A DNA stretch of 64,000 nt from Cloacimonetes bacterium UBA6097 (GCA_002435865.1 DIWV01000010.1:1-64000), one strand, 5' to 3'; positions 43,670-53,108 are shown, counted from the first letter of the stretch. Program-made: numbers and translations. The notes: generated by a model from the sequence alone, not told the origin.

Positions 43670-45151
43670 CTACTGTATCTTGACTATCTTGTTTAGTTTT
43701 GTGTGCATATTTTTCATTCTTACGCGACAAAGGTAGACCCCGCATGGTAATTCTTTGTTATTATCATCGGTTCCATCCCAGACTGCTTTGTTATCTCCTG
43801 ATAGTTTTTTTGAGATAGAGATTGTTTTTACCTTTTGACCTTTGATATTGAATATCTCATAAGTTGAGTTACCTGATATTTGCTGGTCCTTTAGATACAA
43901 AGTTATGTTGTGTTTGAATGGATTGGGATAGCACGACAATGCTAATTGATTCATATGAGAATAATTATCTTCATTAGCTGTGGGAGATATTTCGACGAAA
44001 TGCCCTGTACGATCATTATAGAGAATATTGATTTTACTGGGCACACTTCTAACAGATGTTACAATATCATTCCAGTTGTCATTATTGACATCAATTAAGT
44101 AGGACATATATGAGTGATTACCAGTATAATAAGTCAAAGGTATACTGTCCAGTATACCCGACTCATTTTTAATCAGCCATGTGTAAGACATATCAGTGTA
44201 ATGAAGAGGTGCATATAGAGATGAAGTATATATTAAATCAAGATAACCATCATTGTTAATGTCACCTGTTTGTGGATAAATTGCAGTTTGGTCAACAAAG
44301 AAATAGTAAAGTCTATTAAGCGAATCTGCATTTACACTATATACGGCAATAACAGAGTATGGCAGTAACGCCTTATATATAGTTACATAGTCATTCGCAC
44401 CATTGTTATCAATATCAGCAAATAATCCTCTTTCAACTGGTACTTGACTAAGCTGATAAGCTTGTGCAAATCCGTAAGAATATCCCCTCCAAAGTCCAGC
44501 CGAACTTAAATATTGAACGATAATATCACTATAGCCGTTATTATCTGTATCAATATAGTTTATATCTAATGGAGGGTGTGTCACGTCATAATAAACCTGA
44601 TGTAACAACTGCCCAGTATTGCTCAGATGAATATATCCCCAATAAAAATCCTGATTGCAAACAAAGGCAAGATAATGACTGCTATCAGGCACTGAAAAAC
44701 AAATCCATTTGTCAATTGTTCCATTTCGCTGCAGCGGATAATCAATAAAACTGTGGTTACCAAGTCCGAAATTAGTATAAACTCTGAAGAACCTATATGC
44801 GGAACCAGTACTAAAATCAGCACTCATAGTAACTAAATCAGATTCTCCATCATTATTTATGTCTGCCAGAATTGGATAATCCTGATATCCGCAGGATGTT
44901 ATGGACGAATCCGCTACACTGAATCTACCATAACCATCATTAACTAAAATTGATATATTCGGAGTTGTGCTGCCCCATGTTGTTCTATGACCTACGATAA
45001 TATCCACAAATCCATCACTATTTACGTCTTTAAAGCACATTCCGGCTGGTGATATCGGAACTTGGATTTCATATGCTAAAATCTTGGCAGTTAGTAGTAA
45101 AAGTACTGATAATATTATGCTTTTAAGTTTAAGACTAACACCCTTCCTCAT
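43670..45151 (-). CDS. Secreted FG-GAP/VCBS-repeat protein with sorting tail (paralogue 3)
   Basis: About 493 residues from the ATG at 45151, which has GGAGGT directly upstream (an in-frame GTG at 45181 is not preferred). Signal peptide LKSIILSVLLLLTAKILA, FG-GAP motifs as in paralogue 2, and a differently sequenced sorting tail (CYPNPFKHNITLYLKDQQIS, CGVYLCRVRMKNMHTKLNKI). First gene of the three-gene cluster; a promoter candidate lies upstream. Three tandem paralogues suggest variation of a surface-exposed protein family. Confidence 0.85.
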   Translation of the reverse strand: MRKGVSLKLKSIILSVLLLLTAKILAYEIQVPISPAGMCFKDVNSDGFVDIIVGHRTTWGSTTPNISILVNDGYGRFSVADSSITSCGYQDYPILADINNDGESDLVTMSADFSTGSAYRFFRVYTNFGLGNHSFIDYPLQRNGTIDKWICFSVPDSSHYLAFVCNQDFYWGYIHLSNTGQLLHQVYYDVTHPPLDINYIDTDNNGYSDIIVQYLSSAGLWRGYSYGFAQAYQLSQVPVERGLFADIDNNGANDYVTIYKALLPYSVIAVYSVNADSLNRLYYFFVDQTAIYPQTGDINNDGYLDLIYTSSLYAPLHYTDMSYTWLIKNESGILDSIPLTYYTGNHSYMSYLIDVNNDNWNDIVTSVRSVPSKINILYNDRTGHFVEISPTANEDNYSHMNQLALSCYPNPFKHNITLYLKDQQISGNSTYEIFNIKGQKVKTISISKKLSGDNKAVWDGTDDNNKELPCGVYLCRVRMKNMHTKLNKIVKIQ

Positions 45152-45190
45152 TTTACCTCCAATTGACTGCAGACATATCACACAATTACT

Positions 45191-45219
45191 TATGTAATAT
45201 AAGATAAAGATGTTGTCAA
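45191..45219 (-). promoter_or_regulatory. Putative promoter of the FG-GAP gene cluster
   Basis: On the minus strand, TTGACA (45214-45219) and TACATA (45191-45196) are spaced by 17 bases, about 35 bases upstream of the paralogue 3 ATG. The -10 match is weak. Confidence 0.35.
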
Positions 45220-45238
45220 TTATTTTTACTAGTTGTGC

Positions 45239-45450
45239 CGTCCTGCCGGACTCAAAACATCCGGGTTTCTGTACCCAGCAATAAATTGCTGGGCTAAATA
45301 ATATCGTCCTAACGGACTAATTTGAATTTGTCTGTGTCCCAGCACTAACGTACGGGGCTACATAGTTACGTCCTTTCGGATTGATTTTGCGGTGTAACTT
45401 TTAAATCCGCTTTAAAGTACGGAGTTATAAAGTATCGTTTTTTCGGGCTT
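45239..45450. repeat. Degenerate 64-67 bp tandem repeat (CGTCCTNNCGGACT...)
   Basis: Units start at 45239, 45305, 45369 and (partial) 45436 with CGTCCTGCCGGACT, CGTCCTAACGGACT, CGTCCTTTCGGATT and CGTTTTTTCGGG. Each contains two small palindromes, for example CGTCC-GGACT and CCCAGCA-TGCTGGG. Similar CGTCC/CCCAGCA repeats occur between genes of many bacteria; here they head a 0.9-kb gene-free stretch. Confidence 0.75.
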
Positions 45451-45514
45451 GCTGAAAAGCTATCTTTGGACTTTATGATGTTGAGAGGATTGCCATATTA
45501 GGTCTGATGGACTT

Positions 45515-45885
45515 TTCCAGGAGTTCATTTTGCCAGCGATGTATGATTATTTGTAACTAGACTAAAGGCAAAACGGACTTCAGGAAACTACACATCAGGC
45601 TTGCGGGAGTACATAATTCCGGCGAAAGTTAAGATGGATTACCTATCCTAAAGGAATTATGGACTTCGCCAGAGTAAAACAAAAACAGTATTAAGATACT
45701 GCTTTATGCCCGAAGTCCATTTTGCCCTTTTGTTTAAGATATGTACTGATAGTCTTCGTTGGCAAATTGGACTCCCGGAAGCTTTGTATTAAAATCTATA
45801 GTGATAGTTCTTTTGTGAAGTCCGATTTGCCCATTGATAAAATACATGTTTCAAGGTCACACTGGCAAATTGGACTCCCACAAAA
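45515..45885. repeat. Seven scattered copies of GGCAAAWYGGACTTC in alternating orientation
   Basis: Copies near 45520 (GGAGTTCATTTTGCC), 45567 (GGCAAAACGGACTTC), 45660 (GGACTTCGCC, short), 45711 (GAAGTCCATTTTGCC), 45761 (GGCAAATTGGACTCC), 45817 (GAAGTCCGATTTGCC) and 45863 (GGCAAATTGGACTCC). Neighbouring copies are often in opposite orientation, so pairs can form hairpins. No convincing gene occupies this stretch. Confidence 0.65.
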
Positions 45886-46003
45886 CCAGTCTTGGATGAC
45901 CTTGTGTAACAGGATATGTAATTTCCCGGAAAACTATTGAGAAAACAATTTTATTCAAACGGAGTATGTAAATTACAAATACAATATGGCTTGTTAAGGA
46001 AGA

Positions 46004-46033
46004 AGAAAAAAGCAGGATAAATCTTATCCTGCT
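46004..46033 (-). terminator. Terminator of the FGE-like lipoprotein gene
   Basis: AGCAGGATAA and TTATCCTGCT form a 10-bp stem around ATC. On the minus strand it is followed by TTTTTTCTTC, about 45 bases after the stop at 46079. Confidence 0.88.
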
Positions 46034-46078
46034 TTATATTTAAAATGTTTATTTCTAAAGTTTTAAGAATATATGTAT

Positions 46079-47194
46079 TTAGTTTTTCCTGACCAGCCTG
46101 ATGCCAATAACATCGCTCTTATAGTAAGGAACACTATAATTTCTTTCGGCAACTCTGCAGTTTATCTTTTCACTGTCAAAACAACCACCCCTGAGAACTC
46201 TTTGGATTCCAGTATTCGGACCTTTGGGATTATTTACAGGACTGGTAGCATAATACAAGCTGTCTCTGATGTCCCAACACCATTCCCAAACGTTTCCGCT
46301 CATATCATTTATACCCAGAACATTTGGTGCTTTTGAACCCACAGAATCAACTGTGCCGCCGCTGTTCTCAGTATAGACACCAACTTCTTCCAGGGAATCA
46401 CTGCCTGCAAACAGATAATCCGGAGTATTGACAGCTCCTCTGGCTGCATATTCCCATTCTGCTTCTGTGGGTAATCTGTATCCGTTGGCGTCCCAATTAC
46501 AGATTACAGCATCCCAATCTGGATTAAAATAGGTGGGAACAGGTCCCCACTCATCCGGATTGGTTTTGCCCATAATAGTATAAACCGGTGTAAGTGTATC
46601 GGCTATGCTTCTCAAATTACAGAATTTAATTGCGCCATACCAGTTCATATTATAAGCCGGCAATTTCTGCCAACCTGTATCCTGGCTCAAGGAAGCTCCG
46701 GTAATTGATAACCAGTTGTATTGAGTAATCTCACTCTTAGATATTTTGAAAGAAGACAGAGTAACCTGATGAGTGGGAAGCTCGTCAGACTGACCATCAC
46801 CTTTTGTTCTGCCCATTGTAAAAGTACCCGCAGGAATTGTAGCAAAATCAAAACTTGTTTTGTTCAGGATATACCTTACAATTGCCGTTTCACTTGGTTC
46901 ATATCCGTCTTTAAAAGCTTTTGCCTTAAAAACTCTGGTCTGAGTAAAAGTAAGTTCATCATGGAAGATACTTGAGTTTTCATCAGGCTCAGTTTCATCA
47001 ATTGTGTAATGGATTCTCGCTTCAGGAGTAACACAAGAAATAGTAAATGTGTCAACTTCGGTGTAAACACCCCCGGTAAGGCTAAAAGAAGGTTTAGCGC
47101 ATTGGGGCAGAGCCTGGGTAGTGCTTTTTTCACTACAGGATACAAGTGAAAGAAACAGCATAGCAGTTAAAAGCAGAATTGCAAAATACTTCAT
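46079..47194 (-). CDS. Lipoprotein with chitobiase-like domain and formylglycine-generating-enzyme (SUMF1) domain
   Basis: Signal peptide with lipobox (LFLSLVSC, Cys20). Residues about 35-110 form a CHB_HEX_C-type domain (GVYTEVDTFTISC, ARIHYTIDETEPDENS, KAKAFKDGYEPSETA). Residues 115-371 are a SUMF1/FGE-sulfatase domain: FATIPAGTFTMGRTKGDGQSDELPTHQV, RLPTEAEWEYAARG, GNVWEWCWD, RVLRGGCFDSE and a terminal GIRLVRKN. Most lipoprotein members are not proven to oxidise cysteine; SUMF1 domains also serve as carbohydrate- or protein-binding modules. GGGAG precedes the ATG. Confidence 0.85.
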   Translation of the reverse strand: MKYFAILLLTAMLFLSLVSCSEKSTTQALPQCAKPSFSLTGGVYTEVDTFTISCVTPEARIHYTIDETEPDENSSIFHDELTFTQTRVFKAKAFKDGYEPSETAIVRYILNKTSFDFATIPAGTFTMGRTKGDGQSDELPTHQVTLSSFKISKSEITQYNWLSITGASLSQDTGWQKLPAYNMNWYGAIKFCNLRSIADTLTPVYTIMGKTNPDEWGPVPTYFNPDWDAVICNWDANGYRLPTEAEWEYAARGAVNTPDYLFAGSDSLEEVGVYTENSGGTVDSVGSKAPNVLGINDMSGNVWEWCWDIRDSLYYATSPVNNPKGPNTGIQRVLRGGCFDSEKINCRVAERNYSVPYYKSDVIGIRLVRKN

Positions 47195-47330
47195 TTTATC
47201 TCCCTAATCGTTATATACCTATACTTTATTGCTCTCATAAAACAGGGTACAAAAATATTTGGAATTATTTTCTTTCCGATTATTCTTGTCAAGAATAATC
47301 TTCACTTGCTCAACCCCTGCTTACAACTTA

Positions 47331-47407
47331 AGCGATATATGAGAGATATACGGGAGATGCAAGGGTGATCTTAGGGTGCGACCCTTATATCACCCTTGCA
47401 TCTCTGA
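47331..47407. repeat. 11-nt phased palindromic repeat element E5
   Basis: Seven in-register 11-mers: AGCGATATATG, AGAGATATACG, GGAGATGCAAG, GGTGATCTTAG, GGTGCGACCCT, TATATCACCCT and TGCATCTCTGA. The hairpin centre is GGGT-GCG-ACCC. It is the reverse-orientation relative of E3; stem changes (AGGG/CCCT in place of CGGG/CCCG) preserve pairing. It lies in the 430-base divergent gap between the lipoprotein and outer-membrane protein genes. The rest of that gap holds a TTGACA at 47564 but no convincing -10. Confidence 0.9.
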
Positions 47408-47626
47408 CCAATCACTATAGAATCGTTAAAGCATAGAAAGACAGCCCAAGGCAGCAATTGTGCAATCTTCCAATGCAGGATAACAACCCCTGTTGTCCTA
47501 TCAGTAACTATTTCAATTCTGTTTGAGTTGAAATCAATCTTTAAGGAGTTATTTAGTTTTACCTTGACAATCAGAGTGATCTATTTCGATGTTCTGTACA
47601 TAAAATAATTGTTTAAGGTGTTAATA

Positions 47627-49147
47627 ATGAAGAGATTCCTATTGCTTATATTGTTATTCCTGGCTCTGATGTTGTCTGCACAGGAAAGTGACTTCCCAGA
47701 ACAACACAAAGCCGGATTTGGAATTGGTGGGATGGTAGGTTCTGTAACATTTGGTTCAACTACCTATTCGCAGATTAGATTATTACCGGAACTAACCTAT
47801 TGGAAACTTGGTTTAGGCTTCGATATCGACCTTTTGATTGATGAAGAAGGCAATATCAGAAAGGAAGATTGGGATGAAACCACAGATTTAATAAATAAAA
47901 TCTACTATATCAGATATGCCCAAAAGGGAGAACCTCTGTATGCAAAAGTTGGAGGTTTCACTGATTACAGCCTGGGACATGGACTGATTATGAGAGATTA
48001 TTCCAATATGCTGCTCTACCCAAGCCAAAGAAATATTGGCGCAATGGCAGGGTTTAATCTGCCTCTTCCCCTTAAACCGGGTGGAGAAGCCTTCACTTCT
48101 AATGTATTAAAAAATGAAATCCTGGCAGCTAATGCACATTTTCAACCCTTTGTTTTGGCTGAAATCCCTGTTTTATCCAATATGACACTGGGAGTATCCG
48201 CAGCCTCAGACAGAAATCAATATGGTAAGTACGAAGACAGAGACAATGATAATATTCCTGATATACTTGATCCCAATCCCAAAAGGAAAAACTATGTTTA
48301 CGATTTGGATGGTGACGGTATTTTCAATGACAGCGACCTTGATATAGATGGTGACAATGTTTTGGATTCTCCCTGGGTCAATGACTACGTAGCTGAAAAT
48401 TATCCTGCGCTGCTGGATTCTACTCTGGCAGGATTGCTTGATAATCAGATAGATCCTCTTAAATTTTATGGTAAGAATAAAGATGTCGCCATTTACAGTG
48501 TGGATTATGATTTACCCCTGATTCAGAAAGAACACTTTACTCTGGGACATTATGCCGAATATGCGCAGATTAAAGATTATGGCTCGGGATTTATCTTTCC
48601 GGGATTTTACTCCAGGTTTCTCATCTTTTATGCTAATCTGGAATTCAGAAAGTTTACTGAGAACTTCCTTCCCGGCTTTTTTGATAATCTCTATGAAGAC
48701 CAACGCTCCAATATTGTAGCGGATTCCATTTTGACCAAGGATTCTATCCTGAACTCTGTGGAAGACAGCTTCGGCTGGTATGGAAGCCTGGAAGCCAACT
48801 TATTTAATATGTTAGTAGCCAGAGTTGCATACCAGGATATGTATGGTGATGATTTACTTACAGGTAAATCGCTATGGGCAAGAGCCAGTATCGACCCTAA
48901 AATCCTGCCAAAAATACATGAAGTCTGCCTTTGTTACTCACAAACTAACGTGCCTTATATATCGTACAAGAAACTACAAACGCCATCAGCACAAATAGAG
49001 GGAAAGGTCTCTTATGCAATATCAGATAATGTATTTCTGATTGGCAGATATTCTGAAAGATACGTAGATTTGGATGGTAACAACAAGATACAGGGCAAAG
49101 GTGAGACACTTGTCGCTACAACTGTGGGAGTAGAGTTTTGGTTCTGA
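47627..49147 (+). CDS. Outer-membrane beta-barrel-like protein with Asp-rich calcium-binding stretch
   Basis: Signal peptide (KRFLLLILLFLALMLSA-Q) then about 480 residues with alternating beta-strand-like pattern and a terminal aromatic residue (TTVGVEFWF), typical of outer-membrane barrels. Residues around 205-255 contain DRDNDNIPDILDPNP and DLDGDGIFNDSDLDIDGDN, thrombospondin type 3-like Ca-binding motifs. No family name is certain. ATG at 47627 follows AAGGTG; a TTG at 47609 is in frame but unlikely. Convergent with ndk. Confidence 0.7.
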   Translation: MKRFLLLILLFLALMLSAQESDFPEQHKAGFGIGGMVGSVTFGSTTYSQIRLLPELTYWKLGLGFDIDLLIDEEGNIRKEDWDETTDLINKIYYIRYAQKGEPLYAKVGGFTDYSLGHGLIMRDYSNMLLYPSQRNIGAMAGFNLPLPLKPGGEAFTSNVLKNEILAANAHFQPFVLAEIPVLSNMTLGVSAASDRNQYGKYEDRDNDNIPDILDPNPKRKNYVYDLDGDGIFNDSDLDIDGDNVLDSPWVNDYVAENYPALLDSTLAGLLDNQIDPLKFYGKNKDVAIYSVDYDLPLIQKEHFTLGHYAEYAQIKDYGSGFIFPGFYSRFLIFYANLEFRKFTENFLPGFFDNLYEDQRSNIVADSILTKDSILNSVEDSFGWYGSLEANLFNMLVARVAYQDMYGDDLLTGKSLWARASIDPKILPKIHEVCLCYSQTNVPYISYKKLQTPSAQIEGKVSYAISDNVFLIGRYSERYVDLDGNNKIQGKGETLVATTVGVEFWF

Positions 49148-49163
49148 TGGATAAAGTAATAAA

Positions 49164-49580
49164 TTAATCTGATTGATTATCGGGAAAGATTAAAGCTATT
49201 TCATGCAGGGCATGGTCATGAGTATCAGAAGCATGGACAGCATTTTCGGTTATAGTATCGGCAAAGAGAAAACGTAATGTGTTGGGTTTTCTCTTTTCAG
49301 GATAAGTATCGCCCACCAGATCACGCAAAAAAGGAACTGCATCTTCTTTTTCAACCAGGGCAGCTACAATCATACCGGACATCATGAATGTAGTCAATCT
49401 ATCGTAAAATTCCTTGCCTTTATGCTCTGCATAAAATTTAGAGACTAAAGGAAGGTCAAAATAAAAGGATTTTAATTTCTTTATAGTAAGACCGTTTTGT
49501 TCTACAATTGCAAGAATTTCACCAATATGATTCTTTTTGGTAGCATTGGGTTTGATCAATAGGAGTGATTGCTCTATCAT
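49164..49580 (-). CDS. ndk: Nucleoside diphosphate kinase
   Basis: Transfers the gamma phosphate between nucleoside triphosphates and diphosphates through a phosphohistidine. Blocks: QSLLLIKPNATKKN, FYDRLTTFMMSGMIVAALV, RKPNTLRFLFA and the active-site box ENAVHASDTHDHALHEIALIF (His in AVHASD). 138 residues is normal. Its ATG overlaps the stop of the upstream small gene by 4 bases. Confidence 0.95.
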   Translation of the reverse strand: MIEQSLLLIKPNATKKNHIGEILAIVEQNGLTIKKLKSFYFDLPLVSKFYAEHKGKEFYDRLTTFMMSGMIVAALVEKEDAVPFLRDLVGDTYPEKRKPNTLRFLFADTITENAVHASDTHDHALHEIALIFPDNQSD

Positions 49581-49900
49581 CTTTTCCGATAGACTGTTTC
49601 AAAGTAATCAAGCGCTGCAACTTTAATAGCAATATCCCTGTTGAGCATGCTGCTCATATTTATCTTATGTTTAAGAACCTCAGTCCACATTTCATACACT
49701 TCATTAGGTTTAAATTCGTTTCCTGTGTACTGTTTGAGCATCATTTGATAGAATGCATCACGGTCGGTCTCGACTTTGGATATTATCAGTTTCTGGCTAT
49801 CCGGTAATACATCATAATCCTTGTACCTGATATCTACTACAGCATATCCTAATTTTAAGAGATTCTCATAGTTTACTTGGAAATCTTCGGTTGGCGCCAT
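49577..49900 (-). CDS. Small conserved-looking cytoplasmic protein, function unknown
   Basis: 107 residues, soluble and charged, starting MAPTEDFQVNYENLLKLGY; contains DRDAFYQMMLKQYTGNEF and INMSSMLNRDIAIKVAALDYFE. No family recognised. The overlap with ndk (ATGA) and proper ribosome-binding site (GGGAG, rc of 49903-49912 region) support a real gene. A role linked to nucleotide metabolism is only suggested by position. Confidence 0.6.
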   Translation of the reverse strand: MAPTEDFQVNYENLLKLGYAVVDIRYKDYDVLPDSQKLIISKVETDRDAFYQMMLKQYTGNEFKPNEVYEMWTEVLKHKINMSSMLNRDIAIKVAALDYFETVYRKR

Positions 49901-50012
49901 CTTTACTCCCTTTGATTATCTTTATACTCGACAAAATTATCAGCTTTGAATTATAGTCCAAGATAAAGAAGCAAGCCTTAAAGTCAAGAATAATATTAAA
50001 GACGACGAAAAT

Positions 50013-50510
50013 ATGAAAATTAGCAAAGTATCTCATAAAAGCATTGTAAGTATGATACATTTTTATATACTTACAGGGATTATTCTGTTGCTGATATCTT
50101 GTCAGTCTTTATATTGTGAAAGGATTCAAACATCAGATACCGATAACTTTACAAAGAAAGATAGTATCGTTGTCAGTCAGGACTCTCTCAAACAAATAAT
50201 GCTGACTGATTATCACAACTACAGGTTTAAGAAGCAACTTGGTTTTAACGGTTTGAACTGGTTAAAATATGACATTAAGTTTATGAAAAGATTCAAACCT
50301 TCCAAAGTTATGGATCACGAATTGATAACGTTCTCAAGGGATTTATACATAAAGTATTATATGAACAGAATTGAACTGTTTAACTACAAGAAATCTGTTT
50401 ACTTTTATCTGAATTTAAAGGAAGCCCAGACATCCCAGGGAGCGCTCCAGCTTCGGATACAGCTGCCAAGTTTAAAAAGTTCTAACAATAAATCAAAAAA
50501 CAGGGATTAA
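50013..50510 (+). CDS. Putative lipoprotein of unknown function upstream of uvrB
   Basis: 165 residues with a hydrophobic N-terminal segment ending in a lipobox-like LLLISC (about residue 30). The remainder is basic and contains LGFNGLNWLKYDIKFMKRF and YIKYYMNRIELFNYKKSVYFYLNL. No family is recognised. The stop codon is one base before the uvrB ATG, so the two are probably co-transcribed. Confidence 0.55.
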   Translation: MKISKVSHKSIVSMIHFYILTGIILLLISCQSLYCERIQTSDTDNFTKKDSIVVSQDSLKQIMLTDYHNYRFKKQLGFNGLNWLKYDIKFMKRFKPSKVMDHELITFSRDLYIKYYMNRIELFNYKKSVYFYLNLKEAQTSQGALQLRIQLPSLKSSNNKSKNRD

Positions 50511-50511
50511 T

Positions 50512-52530
50512 ATGTCTATTTTCAAACTTATTTCAGATTACGAGCCTTGCGGCGACCAACCTGAAGCCATTGCAGAACTGGTAAAAGGTGTTAAAGAAAA
50601 CAGACGTTATCAGGTGCTTTTAGGAGTTACTGGCAGTGGTAAAACCTTTACTATTGCAAACGTAATTGCCCAAAGCGACTTGCCGGTACTGGTTTTATCG
50701 CATAATAAAACCCTTGCTGCACAGTTATACGGAGAATTAAAACAGTTATTCCCGGAAAATGCTGTTGAATACTTTATCAGTTATTACGATTATTACCAGC
50801 CGGAAGCTTACATTCCCGGCAAAGATATCTACATAGAAAAAGACTCTGACATCAATGAACAGATAGAAAAGCTGCGCCTGCGTGCAACAATGTCGCTGAT
50901 GGAAAGACGCGATGTTATTATTGTAGCATCTGTTTCCTGCATTTATGGACTGGGTGTACCGGAAGAATACAGAGAAGCACTTATCAGGGTAAAGATTGGT
51001 GATAAAATGGATAGGGAAACCCTGATTGAAAAGCTTGTTCAGGCACATTACAGCAGAAATGACATCGCTTTCCAGCATGGTGCATTCCGGGTCAGAGGCG
51101 ATATAGTCGATATCTATCCTGCCTATCTTGAACACTGCCTTAGAGTCGAGTTCTTTGGAGATGAGATAGTAAACCTGGAAAAACTGCATCCCATTTCATA
51201 TCAATCTTTAGGTAAAGTTGAAGAATACCCGATTTATCCTGCCGTTCATTTTATCATGCCGGAAGAAAAGATGACTGATGCATTACGCACAATCGAAGAA
51301 GAACTCAAAGAACGGGTAAAATTCTATCTGGAAAATAAGAAATATGTGGAAGCAGACAGGTTACAACAAAGGACAAAGTTTGACCTGGAAATGCTGAAAG
51401 AACTGGGATATTGTTCAGGCATCGAGAACTACACAAGGCACCTGACCGGAGCGCAACCGGGGCAGCCGCCCAGTTGCCTGTTAAATTATTATCCGGATGA
51501 TTTCCTGTTTATTTTAGATGAATCACATGCCACAATTCCGCAAGTGCACGGTATGTACGGCGGTGACTTTACACGTAAAAAGAATTTGGTGGAATACGGT
51601 TTCCGTTTACCTTCAGCCTTTGATAACAGACCTCTCAGATTCGATGAATTTGAGCAATACATGAAGAAGGTAATCTTTGTTTCTGCAACTCCTGCAGATT
51701 ATGAATTGCAGCTAACACAGGGCGAGATTGTTGAGCAGATAATCCGTCCCACAGGACTGATTGACCCTGAAATTGAGATTAAGCCTATCAAGCATCAGGT
51801 CGATGATTTAATCGGACAAATCAAGGAACGAACTGCAAAAAACCAGAAAGTACTGGTTACGACACTGACCAAACGCATGGCAGAAGACCTTAGCACTTAT
51901 CTGGCAAATGCAGGAATCAATGTGCGTTATCTGCACAGTGATATCGATTCCATTGAGAGAATAAAAATTATCCGTGGACTTAGGACCGGCGAATTTGACG
52001 TTATAGTCGGTATAAACCTGCTTAGGGAAGGGCTGGATTTACCGGAAGTCTCTCTCGTAGCGATTCTTGATGCGGATAAAACAGGATTTTTACGTTCCAC
52101 CCGCTCTCTTATCCAGACCTCGGGACGTGCAGCAAGGCACATTGATGGTAAAGTTGTTTTTTATGCAGATGACATAACTGATGCCATCAAGGAAACAGTA
52201 GCCATTACCAATTACAGGCGCGCTAAGCAGATGAAGTATAATGAAGAGCACAACATCACCCCACAGTCCATTATGAAAACGCTCGAGCAAATTCAGATGG
52301 CCACCTCCGTTGCAGAAGGTTATGATAATATCGATAAAGGCAAGGAATCTAAAAAACCGGATAAAGCTGATTTTATGGAATATCTGGAACTGGATAATAA
52401 AGACAAGATTATCGAGCTTTTAAAGAAAGAAATGCGCAAAGCAGCACAGCAGCTTCAGTTTGAAAGAGCAGCAGAACTCAGGGACAGAATCCTGGAACTC
52501 GAAAGCTTTAATCAACAAAACATCCAATAG
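50512..52530 (+). CDS. uvrB: Excinuclease ABC subunit B
   Basis: UvrB, damage-verifying helicase-like subunit of nucleotide excision repair. Motifs: Walker A LLGVTGSGKTFTIANVI, beta-hairpin region SYYDYYQPEAYIPGKDIYIEKD, LIILDESH-type box FLFILDESHATIPQV, VSATPADYE, REGLDLPEVSLVAILDADKTGFLRS, and a C-terminal UvrC-binding UVR motif (RKAAQQLQFERAAELRDRI). 672 residues is standard. AGGGA precedes the ATG. Confidence 0.97.
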   Translation: MSIFKLISDYEPCGDQPEAIAELVKGVKENRRYQVLLGVTGSGKTFTIANVIAQSDLPVLVLSHNKTLAAQLYGELKQLFPENAVEYFISYYDYYQPEAYIPGKDIYIEKDSDINEQIEKLRLRATMSLMERRDVIIVASVSCIYGLGVPEEYREALIRVKIGDKMDRETLIEKLVQAHYSRNDIAFQHGAFRVRGDIVDIYPAYLEHCLRVEFFGDEIVNLEKLHPISYQSLGKVEEYPIYPAVHFIMPEEKMTDALRTIEEELKERVKFYLENKKYVEADRLQQRTKFDLEMLKELGYCSGIENYTRHLTGAQPGQPPSCLLNYYPDDFLFILDESHATIPQVHGMYGGDFTRKKNLVEYGFRLPSAFDNRPLRFDEFEQYMKKVIFVSATPADYELQLTQGEIVEQIIRPTGLIDPEIEIKPIKHQVDDLIGQIKERTAKNQKVLVTTLTKRMAEDLSTYLANAGINVRYLHSDIDSIERIKIIRGLRTGEFDVIVGINLLREGLDLPEVSLVAILDADKTGFLRSTRSLIQTSGRAARHIDGKVVFYADDITDAIKETVAITNYRRAKQMKYNEEHNITPQSIMKTLEQIQMATSVAEGYDNIDKGKESKKPDKADFMEYLELDNKDKIIELLKKEMRKAAQQLQFERAAELRDRILELESFNQQNIQ

Positions 52531-52537
52531 GTAAGAA

Positions 52538-52957
52538 ATGAAGGTAAAAATGAATCCATACGTAATTATAGCTATAGTAAGCTCAATGTTATTCGGTTTT
52601 GTCACAATTGTCCAGAAAAAAACGACAGGAATTGACAGCGTCTCTTTTGCCATGATATCTTTAGGTACCAGTTTCCTGAGCATTTTTATCTATTGGCTGA
52701 TTTTTTCACCAGTTAAAACCATGAATATGAATGGACTTACTTATAGCGCATTGGCAGGAATAATTTCCGGATTTGCCTATTTATTCTTTATACTAGCCCT
52801 CAGAATGTGCAAGGTAAGCACTGTGGTAATTATCAATTCCTTCAGCGCTGTTATAGCAGTGATTTTAGCTTCTGTGTTGATACATGAGAAATTATCAGTA
52901 ACACAAATTGCCGGAGTTATCCTCGGTACGAGCGGAGTTATCCTGGTTTCTTTGTAA
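52538..52957 (+). CDS. EamA-like half-size transporter / small multidrug-type membrane protein
   Basis: 139 residues with four hydrophobic helices: IIAIVSSMLFGFVTIV, MISLGTSFLSIFIYWLIF, ALAGIISGFAYLFFILAL and VVIINSFSAVIAVILASVL, ending TQIAGVILGTSGVILVSL, the typical last helix of EamA domains. One EamA repeat only, so a dimer is likely. Metabolite or drug export is possible; the substrate is unknown. It lies 7 bases after uvrB. An alternative ATG at 52550 has AGGT upstream. Confidence 0.75.
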   Translation: MKVKMNPYVIIAIVSSMLFGFVTIVQKKTTGIDSVSFAMISLGTSFLSIFIYWLIFSPVKTMNMNGLTYSALAGIISGFAYLFFILALRMCKVSTVVIINSFSAVIAVILASVLIHEKLSVTQIAGVILGTSGVILVSL

Positions 52958-53108
52958 AGCTGTAAGCATAACTATCACTTAAATATCAAGTTATCTTAGT
53001 CTTTTCTTTAATAAAGATATATAATCTCCAAACCTCTCAATTACGATTATTTCCTTTTATCCACCTCAGTTTTTTCTTTATAGCAACAGGGGTATTTCTC
53101 AGGATTAT

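Noticed and set aside
40685..45151. The three FG-GAP genes as one frameshifted gene
   Set aside because: Each has its own ribosome-binding site, signal peptide and full C-terminal tail.
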